Source: Chara braunii
Taxonomy: Eukaryota; Streptophyta; Charophyceae; Charales; Characeae
NCBI GenBank assembly: GCA_003427395.1
Contig: BFEA01000096.1
Span: forward strand, 2,183,407 to 2,221,146
Length of the DNA stretch: 37,740 nucleotides
Direction: 5' to 3'
The position numbers and the translations under genes were made by a program. The notes beneath the pieces were generated by a model that had not been told where the DNA came from, did not search any database, and saw only the letters and a program-made list of their open reading frames with translations. The stretch's first letter is position 1, and each line of letters opens with the position of its first letter. Shown in pieces: positions 28,656-36,876 of this stretch.

Positions 28656-29974
28656 GGACTAACTTGCTGGCAAGAGGTGTTAGTCACCCTAAACCTAATT
28701 CCGAATTAGGTTAGGGCTAACCTAATCTCGGATTAGGGTTGGGAAGTTAGGGTTAAGAGGGGCAGTGAGGTATTTGGATACTGCCCCCACCTGGTTATGT
28801 CATGTAGGGTCGACATTAGACCTGACCAGGTTGCTTGAGTGATTGGATGGGGTGGTGAGACACAAAGGAGGCTGATTGGAGTAAGCGAGAGGGAGTAGAG
28901 AGTGAGAGGTACTCGCACCTAGAATCTGCACTTCAAGAAGACATTGAGTGACTTTTGGGCTTTTTCTCAAGAGGAAGACTTGATCGGAGGCTGCCATATC
29001 TGCATCGAAGAGTTGCAAGTTGCTTCTTTGGTCTTCAGACATCGGCGGGGTATCCGGCGTTGCAACAGGGGTGTAGGAAGGCCCTCTTAGTCATGCTAGG
29101 ACACTTCGTGTAGTGGTAGCTAGGGGTCAGGAGGACTTATAAGAGAGGGGGGTGAGTCGTTATCCATCTTTGGAGGCCGGGCCTCACAGGTAAGCGTCGT
29201 GTGACCTGGTTAGCCCGTGGGAGGTTGCTTGGTGCTTCATGGCCTATTGGGGTGTGCTGGGCTCTCTTCCTCTTCTCTGCGGTCTTGGTTGTGTGTGTGA
29301 GCATGCGGATTGCTTTCTCACCTGATGGATGGATGGATGATGTATCTGTTCTAAATGACATATCTTTCTACGGTGCAATGTCTTTTCATTTCTGAATGGC
29401 TGTAGGGGTAAGTTCTTGCTGAAAGTTGTGTTTTCCTTTCAGTATGGTAGAGGCAGTTTGGGACTGACTTGGTACACCTATCTCGTTGGTCCTGGTCCAC
29501 GACCTACTTGGGACCTTTGGGACTCAGTGGGACCAGAACCAACGGGACAAGACCTTTTGGGCCCAAATCTGTTGCCGTCAATGCATTTTTTTGCTGTGCT
29601 GAATTTGGGGGACATACAGCTAGCAAGGGCATTCCTTTCAAGGGGATCTTGACTGGTCTTACCGCATGTTATCACATACTGCCCCGCGTTTGGCTCGGCG
29701 ACAGTCTGCACCCCTCGAAATCTCCATTACTGCAGTTAGTTTTCTGTGACTGATTTATTGTGGTACATGTACCTTGTGAGGTTAGACAAGAGGGGATCTC
29801 CAACTAATCAGATCGTGCCCGTTCGCTGAATCAGTCCTCTCTTTCATTTTATTTATTTATTTTTTCTGCTGCCTATATGCCATTCTCTAAGTCCAAATGA
29901 ATTGCCGCTCCGGCTAGGAGTTCTACCTTCTACTCTTTGTGATTTACTGTTTGTTTCTTCTATCTGAACTATCT
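28656..29974 (+). other. Element C leader
   Basis: No gene is supported in these 1.3 kb. Shortly after the primer site is a cluster of overlapping perfect palindromes made of CCTAAT/ATTAGG and TTAGGG-like words (28694-28737), described separately. The rest is ordinary mixed sequence with a short ATGG repeat (near 29323-29340) and a T/A-rich stretch (about 29840-29866) before the gag ATG. Confidence 0.55.
28694..28737 (+). repeat. Three overlapping, mutually exclusive hairpins
   Basis: Hairpin 1: arms CCTAATTC/GAATTAGG at 28694-28710, one-base loop. Hairpin 2: arms ATTAGGTTAG/CTAACCTAAT at 28705-28726, loop GG. Hairpin 3: arms CCTAATC/GATTAGG at 28721-28737, loop TCG. Hairpin 2 shares bases with both others. 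The position, 40-80 bases after the primer site, is where retroelements often keep packaging or dimerisation signals. That role is inference. Confidence 0.6.
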
Positions 29975-31670
29975 ATGTCCGGTATTGAGACACGTGCGCG
30001 GAAAGCGGAAAGAGAGAGAAGGGAGAGAGAAGGTGTTCTTTTTGAGAGTGTGAGGAAGGGTAAGAGGAGTGTTCGTCCAAAAGTGAGCGAAGTGCGGACC
30101 CCTCTTGAGAGATCTACTAACACCCTATCCTCCGGCATGGCAGACATCACGTCCGAGCAATGGAAGGCCATGCTGGACGCAGCGGCCGAGAACGAGAAAC
30201 TTTTCTTTCAGAAACTCTATGAGGACGGGTTACACAGAGAGAGGGAGGCAGAGGCAGCAGCCAGAGCCACAAGTATCTCTGAACAGGTGGCCCTCCTTGC
30301 GGTTCCGGAATAATGACCGGTTCCGAGAGAAGCTAGTTGCTGCTGTAGCAGCCTTGCTTCAACTGCGGACCTTGGAAGACCTTGGGTCCCGTGTGACAAC
30401 CCTGGAGCAGCGGAACCAAGAGCTGCAGGCTGAGATAGTCAGCCTCAAACAGTCCCAACTGTCCGCCCCCCGTCCTCCTAACCCTCGACCTGCTGCAGTC
30501 CCAGTCTCTCACCCTAACACAGTCCTCATGACGAGAGCAAGTGAAATTGTGATGAGCGCAAGAACCGGTGCCAGCTCCTCAAGCGGCAGCGCAGGCAGTT
30601 CTACACTGGTCCCAAATGCAGGTACATCAGCCCAAAACGCCACAGTTCTTACTGGCGTACAGTACAACAGTCCCGTAGTGGACAAGCGGGCGGCCACTCT
30701 GCCGTCCAAGTACGACGGGAAAAGGGATATCAACTCTTGGATTAGCTCCATGCGCTCATACTTCGAGGTACTACGAACACCGTAGGAAGACCGAAGCATG
30801 ATCATGGGCACTAATACTGAGCCCGTCGTACGGAGTTTTATAGAACTCCAAGGTGTTACAACAGGTTATGAGAGGATTCTCCTGACCGAGTGGATGAAAG
30901 TGACTCCTGTACGAACTCTTGAGGACCTCCTCATCACGCAGTATCAAGATAAGCATGCTGCGCTCAAGGCAAGACTGAAGCTTGAGGCCCTCAAGGGCCA
31001 AACATGGAGGACTTCCATGCAGGCTTTGGAGCAGCACTTGACTGGTCTATTCACCACGCCAAACTTGGGATTGACCGACGTGTCTTGCATGGATGTGGTC
31101 ATGGGAGTGGCCCCTAAAGAATACATCTCCCTGCTAGGACTCAAAGACCATACCACTTGGCGAGAGCCACTGACGGATCTAGTTAACCTAAAAGTCAAGG
31201 AACTCGCCAGGCGTGTAAAGGTACCCGCTGCAGGTAGAACCTCGCAACGCAAGCAGTACGGAAGCAGCAACCAGCTTGCCCTGCATCAACATCAGGAGGC
31301 CGAGGATCAGTCCTATGCGGATGATCTGTCTCTGGATGACGATCTAGAGCCGGACTCCGACGTGGGCTATTCTACATCAGCCCTTGAGCCTGACGTGAAT
31401 ATTGAAGAAAAATGTAATGCATTTAAAAAGACTGCTTCAAGCAAGGGGCCTAACCGTAGTTCAGACAAGGGAACTATAGCACACCTCCCCAAGAATGCAA
31501 AGATCTGTAAGAAACCGGAGGACACTTCTACCAAGCCTTGGGAAGCCCTCCGCATCAGTAAAAAAGAATGGGAAAGAAGATCCAAACAACGCGTGTGTTT
31601 GCATTGTCAAAAGCCTGGGCATGCTGTGCAGGATTGTTATCGTCTGCAGGGAAACAGACAAAGAGCGTAG
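29975..31670 (+). pseudogene. Element C gag
   Basis: The ATG at 29975 opens MSGIETRARKAERERREREG and a charged N-terminus (SEQWKAMLDAAAENEKLFFQ). The frame ends at 30313 but the sequence continues one frame over (RFREKLVAAVAALLQLRTLE, coiled-coil DLGSRVTTLEQRNQELQAEI). A capsid-like core follows (KYDGKRDINSWISSMRSYFE, TAG 30783-30785, VRSFIELQGVTTGYERILLT, EDLLITQYQDKHAALKARLK). The knuckle CLHCQKPGHAVQDC is C-x2-C-x4-H-x4-C. Gag ends at TAG 31668-31670, overlapping the pol frame. One frameshift (near 30305) and one TAG are the only breaks. Confidence 0.85.
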
Positions 31671-32430
31671 AGGAGTCATCAACACTCTCTACAGCAAGGG
31701 AAGCTGAACAGTCAGTTGCAGGCCCCTCCAAGGAGCCTGAATCTAATGAACAGCTTGCTCTTGGAGCCCGAACTGATGCTGAATCCAAGGCTGGTGCAGT
31801 CCAAATACTTTACACTGAGCCTTGGGAAGAGACTAAGGAAGTTGACTTCCACTCTCACCTGGAACATTGGCTGCAGCTCAAGCAGCAACGTCGTGTTCAA
31901 GGGAGTGTGGAGCTAACCTTCTTCAAGTTACTCATTAACCGCCAATACATCCGTGTGCTAATTGATAGTGGCTCAATGACCAACTTCTTTTCTCCTAACG
32001 GGATTCGTAAGGCGGGCCTGGGAATGAAGCAAGTGGAGTTGCAGAACCCTTGTCAGACCCAGGTAGGCAACCAAGAGGTTGTCACCTCAACACATGTTGT
32101 CAAAGGTGTGCGCGTCACTTTTGACAAGGATCGCACTGTCATACATGAGTTGAACTTTTATGTCATGGACAAGTGTCCTTTCGACGCGGTCATTGGTTTG
32201 GGCTGGTTAAAGGCTCATTGCCTAAGGACCACGTGGGCGGATAATCAGTTCGTGGTGCGTGATGCCAAGGGGAACGAGCGTACCGTTCTATTGAACGAGA
32301 CGCGGGAGTCCCCTTTGACTCTTTTAAGTGCAAACAAATTATGCAAATCAGTGCGCAGGCGCAAGGAAGCTGAGCATGTACATATAGCTCTTGTAAAACC
32401 TCTCCATGTGCCTTCTATTTTTGCTGCATT
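31571..32430 (+). CDS. Element C pol N-terminus with aspartic protease
   Basis: The -1 frame is open from before the frameshift site to 32767. It carries a linker (SVEESSTLSTAREAEQSV) and then the protease: FFKLLINRQYIRVLIDSGSM with an intact D-S-G (31964-31972), the flap region, and CPFDAVIGLGWLKAHCL for the second block. Among the elements visible here it is the only protease with an intact active-site triplet. A Ser/Thr-rich linker (ESNSTSTVKNQSTSDPSTSN) leads to RT. An ATG at 31568 exists, but expression by frameshifting from gag is more likely. Confidence 0.8.
31649..31655 (+). promoter_or_regulatory. -1 ribosomal frameshift heptamer G GGA AAC at gag/pol junction
   Basis: In the gag frame the codons are CAG GGA AAC AGA, so GGGAAAC is phased as X XXY YYZ. 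Slipping back one base at this site leads into GGG AAA CAG ACA AAG, which is exactly the frame that carries protease and the rest of pol. The site is 13 bases before the gag stop (31668) and just after the zinc knuckle. Downstream, 'gtagag' (31667-31672) can pair with 'ctctac' (31687-31692) as a hairpin 11 bases after the heptamer. GGGAAAC is a known slippery site in several retroviruses and luteovirid plant viruses. Confidence 0.6.
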
Positions 32431-33350
32431 TTCTACCTCTGAAAGTAATTCTACTTCTACTGTAAAAAATCAGTCTACTTCTGATCCAAGTACTTCAAAT
32501 CCGGTTGTAATTGCTGTAAATTCTCGATCTGATTTTCTCTCTCCTGATGAGGATGATCCTCCACCGAAAGTCCCAACAAACATTCATCGTCTATTAGATC
32601 GATTTCTTGAAGTCTTGGCTGAACCTCGTGGAGTTCCCGAGCGTCCAGTCAAACACAAAATCGAGATAATAGAAGGGAGTGTTCCTCCAAAGGGCTGCGC
32701 CTACCGTATGGGACAAGGCGAGTTGGAGGAGTTGAGGAGACAAATTAATGATATGATCGATCGTGGATAGATTAGGCCTAGTGAGTCTAAGTTCGGTGCA
32801 CCTGTCTTGTTTGTGTCGAAGAAAGGAGGCAAACTTCGGATGTGTATTGACTATCATAGCCTCAATCGAATCACCAGAAAGAATGTTTATCCTTTGCCTC
32901 GCATAGATGATCTGCTCGATGTTGTAGGTTGATGCAAGGTCTTCTCCAAGATTGACCTCAAATCTGGCTACCACTAGATTGAAGTTGATCTGAGCGACCA
33001 ACACAAAACCGCATTCAAGACACGCGATGGGTTGTACGAATTTATCGTTATGCCCTTCGGTCTGACTGCACCAGCCACATTTCAGTGCCTCATGGACAAG
33101 GTTCTCCGCCATCAGCTGCACAGGTTTAATGTTGTTTACCTCGTTGACATCCTCATTTTCAGCAAGTCCATGGAAGAGCACGTCAAGCACCTTGAGGAGG
33201 TTTTGCAGGTCCTCAAGGAGGCACAACTGCACCTCAACTTAGAGAAATCTGAGTTTGGAAGGGACAACGTCATCTATCTTGGGCACCGGTTGTCTGCAAG
33301 CGGCCTTGAGCCGGAGGCAACCAAGGTTGAGGTCATCCGAAAATGACCTC
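32431..33350 (+). pseudogene. Element C reverse transcriptase
   Basis: RT motifs in one frame: VKHKIEIIEGSVPPKGCAYR, TAG 32768-32770 at the Trp of [27 protein letters not shown] 32930-32932, [15 protein letters not shown] 32975-32977 at the Gln of YHQIEV, LYEFIVMPFGLT with one residue lost (element D has GLTNAPATF), and VVYLVDILIFSKSMEEH. The catalytic YLDD is YLVD (33137-33148), which removes an essential Asp. TGA 33344-33346 ends the stretch (Trp expected before PQP). Confidence 0.88.
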
Positions 33351-33930
33351 AACCAGCAAATGTACGCGAGTTGCGTTCTTTCCTTGGTTTGGCCTCGTAT
33401 TATCGAAAGTTTGTGCCCAAATTTTCTGTCATTGCTCATCCACTCTCGAGGCTAAGAAGTAAGAATGTTGCCTATGCGTGGTGTGAGAAATGTGAGACTG
33501 CGTTCCAAGCCTTGAAAGAGGCTTTGGTAAGTCATCCTGTGCTCCGCATTGCGGATCGCGAGCTAGTATGGGATTGGTGCAGTGCTGCAACAAGATGATG
33601 GCGATGGCCTGCGTCCGCTCGAATATTACAGCAAATGCATGCCCAGCCACAAGGTAGCTACCTCCACATATATGTGTGAGCTTTACGCCTTGCACGAGGT
33701 GCTCACATATTGGAAGCACTACCTCTTGGGTCTTCACTTCAAGGTCTACTCAGATCATCAGACCTTGCAGTGGATTAAGACAAAAATTGATCTCTCTCCG
33801 ACACTGAACCGCTGGCTGCATGACATTGATGTTTACAACTTTGAACTGAAGCATAAGAAAGGCTGTTATAATCGTGTTGTTGATGCTTTGTCACGTCATC
33901 CTAAGTTCTTGACTTGCCTTGTGGACTCTT
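33351..33930 (+). pseudogene. Element C connection and RNase H with internal deletion
   Basis: VRELRSFLGLASYYRKFVPK marks the connection. Near 33551-33566 about ten codons equivalent to TFVVTTNAS of element D are missing and the frame changes. That removes the first RNase H catalytic residue. The rest follows in the new frame: VLQQDDGDGLRPLEYYSK, WKHYLLGLHFKVYSDHQTLQ, YNFELKHKKGCYNRVVDALS. Note that KHKKGCYNRV is the very motif at which element C is inserted in element D. Confidence 0.85.
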
Positions 33931-35092
33931 ATGACCTCCGAAAGAAACTAAAGGAGGAGCTGGTCGAGCACACTGCCAAGGATCCGGACCTTAGTCCCAT
34001 CCTTGAGCAGCTCAAGGATGACCCTAGTAGTCAGCCTGATTTTCACGAGTGCGAGGGTCTTGTATTCTGCCGGTATTGGAAGTATGATCTTTTGTGTGTA
34101 CCCAACCATGCGCCTCTCCGGACTCATTTCTTGGACTTGGCACATGGGCGGAGTGGACATTTCGGCTTTGAGAAGACTTATGGAAGTCTTCTGCAGCAGT
34201 TTGATTGGCCGGGAATGAAAGGATCTGCTCAGAAATTTATTGTTGAATGTCAAGTTTGTCAAAGAATCAAGGTCCATAGGCATAAGCTGTATGGCCTGCT
34301 GAAACCCCTCCCAATTCCTTTGGGCCCGGCGAGTCGATCTCTATCGATTTCATGGACATGGGGAAGGTGAGTGAGGGAGGACATTCACAAGTCATGGTCA
34401 TTGTGTATCGCTTTTCCAAATTTCTGAACTTGATTCCTTTACCTCCCCATGCACCAAATGAGCTTGTGATCGAAGAATTTCACCAGCAACACATTCTGCA
34501 GTATGGAGTCCCAAAAACTATTGTGAGTGATCGGGACACCAGGTTTATTAGTGCTGATTGGAAGGACTTCACCTCACAGATCTATGACATTAAACTCAAC
34601 AAGACTTCTAGTCGACACCTCGAAGCCAATAAGTTGGCCGAGGAAATCAACCAGACTGTCATTCAACTGCTTCGCGCGCTAATTGTTCCAGATCAGAACA
34701 CGTGGGAAAAGGTGTTACACAAACTGAAAGGGTTGTACAACAACTCCATTCACTCTGTAACAGGCATAACACCGAATCAACTGCAATATGGTTGGCAGAT
34801 GCGCAATCCTCTCTCCGATTTGTTCCCCGAATGGTCCCCTGGTCTGACGCCCAACATGCCTGGCTACAATGCCAAGTACACACGCCTGCTCAAAGCTATT
34901 ATCGCAGCAATGAACAAGCGTCAGCATGCCATGATCAAACATGCTAACAAGTCGCGTAAAGAAGCGAACTTCAAAGTAGGGGATTATGTCTGGGTCAAAA
35001 TGTCTGAGTTTTCTGATGAAGAGGGCGTATCACGAAAGCTTCTTCCATTGTTACTATGGCTCTTGGCAGGTTCTGAAGGTGATTGGGGATGA
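33931..35092 (+). pseudogene. Element C integrase
   Basis: The zinc domain is intact (HFLDLAHGRSGHFGFEKTYG, CQVCQRIKVH). A one-base shift near 34335 separates it from the core: SIDFMDMGKVSEGGHSQVMV, VSDRDTRFISADWKDF, AEEINQTVIQLLRALIVPDQ carrying the last Glu. The frame continues uninterrupted through YVWVKMSEFSDEEGVSRKLL to about 35050, where another shift occurs. All three D-D-E residues are present. Confidence 0.85.
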
Positions 35093-35390
35093 ATTTGGTC
35101 CTTCATATGTGATTGACGTGGCTCCTCATCGACGCACGTATCCGGTTTTTAACGCATCCAAACTGTTTTCACAAATCGATGATGAAACTTTTCCGTTCCG
35201 AGATCCTATGATACCTCGTCCTATCGACGACGGCCATGAGATAGACATAATAGTCTCCCATGAAGGCAGAGGGAGGAACATACAATATGAGGTTCACTTC
35301 CTCTATCACCTGTTGAATGAGTTTTTTTGGATCGGCCGGAAAGAACTGCTAAAGAATGCTCCACGTGTTGTGAACGCTTATGAACGATAG
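35051..35390 (+). pseudogene. Element C integrase tail and chromodomain
   Basis: After the shift near 35050 the frame encodes YYGSWQVLKVIGDEFGPSYV, RRTYPVFNASKLFSQ, and a chromodomain: GHEIDIIVSHEGRGRNIQYE, VHFLYHLLNEFFWIGRKELL, KNAPRVVNAYER, ending at TAG 35388-35390. It matches element D residue by residue over most of its length. Confidence 0.82.
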
Positions 35391-35515
35391 ATCACTGATG
35401 GACAGACTACTAAGTTTTCTGCAAAACTCACTCCTTACGGTCTTACTAAATCTCTCTTTCTGATCTACGCCTACGACGCATTTTGTGTCGACTCTAAATG
35501 AGTTACTCGCTCGAA
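35391..35515 (+). other. Element C 3' non-coding stub with deleted polypurine tract
   Basis: The sequence follows element D's equivalent up to 'gagttactcgctcgaa'. It then jumps directly to 'cattgctgatttctggg' inside the LTR. The polypurine tract and first 30 or so LTR bases are absent. Both edges carry GAA in the relatives, consistent with a microhomology deletion after insertion. Confidence 0.7.
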
Positions 35516-36529
35516 CATTGCTGATTTCTGGGATTTGCCGATGGAATGAATGCCTTGCTAAAATTCCCGCATTCTGCTGTGATTTCCATGTCTGTGTGTG
35601 TGTGTGCCTGCTGGTTTGCATGCCTGTCAAAGTGCTTGTCGGCTGACGGTGTGTGTGACCCGCAAGGGTACTTGTTGGTTGAAAGGCCCCGCAGGGCCGG
35701 TACTTACCTCTGACCGTGACTGTGAAGGGTTGCAGGGGGGAAAACACTCGAGTAGCGGGGGTAGGCCCATGACACTTAGAAGTAGAGGGGAAAAACACTC
35801 AAGTAGCAGGTAGGCCGGTACCACTGAAGTAGTGGTAGAAGCGTCGGGTACTGGAGGCCAAGCAGAAGAAGACAAAAAGTTGGCATTTTTAGAGGCCCAG
35901 TAGCGGTAGGCTAGAGGTAGGCCGGTACCAGTCCAAGTAGCCTGGGTCTAGGGCCTGTCGGGAGGATAGCAGAGCCTACAATGATGTTTCCCTCCGAAAG
36001 GGAGGAGGCACCGGTTGCTGGGAGGCCGCTCGGCCTAGGAAGTCACCGCCCAGGAGGCCAGTTGGCCGCTATATCTTCCGGAGGAGCAAGTAGCTCCTCA
36101 TTTGCGGTATGCAAGGATTGGTGACATGTTGCTGGAGCACAGCACTGCCTGGAGGTGAAGGGCAGCTGGCGCTCAGCCTGGCTATGGCGAGCACCCAGCT
36201 TGAGGAGGAGGAAGAAGGGGTCGAAGGAGGAGAGTGGCAAGGCACATACCTGGCTATGGTAGACACCATCTTCATCACCTTGTTGGGCGTTGCATCTGGA
36301 AGGCCCCAGTTGGGGTAGTGCTGCACCAAGGAAGCTCGAGGCAGAGCTTGGCATGGCGGAGCAGTCAGTAGCAGCAGCATAGCTGCTTTGGGTTGTCCTT
36401 TGGACAGGAGTGCAACGCCATAGCTGCTTTGGGTTGTCCTTTGGACAGGAGGGCAGGGCCCTCAGTAGTCCGCCATAGCCTATGCAAGTAAGAAGAGGCA
36501 GAAGGAGGGAAGCCATAACTATGGTGGAC

Positions 36530-36564
<35 letters not shown>

Positions 36565-36872
36565 GAGTCGACAGTAAAAGGGAACTTTGGATATTGATTC
36601 TGGTTCATCCACTCATTGTTATTATTATTATTGGGAGAAGAATAAGATTGGCAAGGTGAAGGAGGAGGCGGAAGGTGGAGAGAGAAGGGGGCATTGTCAT
36701 TGGTCTTGCTGGTGTATATCTTCTTCTTCTTCTTCTTCTTCTTCTTCTTCTTCTTCTTCTTTCTCTCTCCTCTGGTCTCTATCTCTTTGCAAGTGCTTTT
36801 ATTTCTTTCGCAATTGGGTGGCATTGTCTTTCATTGTGAATTTGCACTTTAAGAATGACCAGGATCGTAACA
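35516..36872 (+). repeat. Element C 3' LTR, left end deleted
   Basis: It aligns with 27312-28641, with few substitutions by eye. Differences include loss of the first 32 or so bases, a 41-bp tandem duplication at 36378-36450 ('catagctgctttgggttg', single in the 5' LTR), a longer (TTG)n run (about 36530-36565) and a shorter (TTC)n run. It ends GGATCGTAACA at 36872. Confidence 0.88.
36378..36450 (+). repeat. 41-bp tandem duplication in C 3' LTR
   Basis: 'catagctgctttgggttg' continuing 'tcctttggacaggag' occurs at 36378 and again at 36419. The 5' LTR has one copy (about 28196), so the duplication arose after insertion. Confidence 0.8.
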
Positions 36873-36876
36873 CAAC

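Larger units (their letters stand above)
27280..36872 (+). mobile_element. Element C: chromovirus inserted into element D
   Basis: The plus-strand element has a 5' LTR (27280-28641), a primer site, leader, gag with CCHC knuckle, a -1 frameshift junction, protease, RT, RNase H, integrase, chromodomain and a 3' LTR (35516-36872). It is flanked by CAAC (27276-27279 and 36873-36876), or ACAAC if the terminal A is shared, as a target-site duplication. The pol of element D is continuous across these points. Breaks include in-frame stops, a mutated YLDD, a deletion in RNase H, and a deletion that removed the polypurine tract and the first 30 or so bases of the 3' LTR. Confidence 0.92.

Noticed and set aside
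28684-28760. Interstitial telomere array
   Set aside because: Only isolated TTAGGG/CCCTAAA-like words in alternating orientation, without tandem repetition. Hairpins describe it better.
17511-32977. A nuclear genetic code in which UAG means Gln
   Set aside because: TAG also replaces Trp codons and is used as a terminal stop in A and C. TGA and TAA breaks and frameshifts coexist. Mutation decay explains the pattern better.
36043-36612. Minus-strand poly-Asn/Pro open frame in C's LTR (and its twin near 28300)
   Set aside because: It reads the (TTG)n/(TTC)n repeats in antisense. There is no recognisable protein and it is not conserved in element D's LTR.
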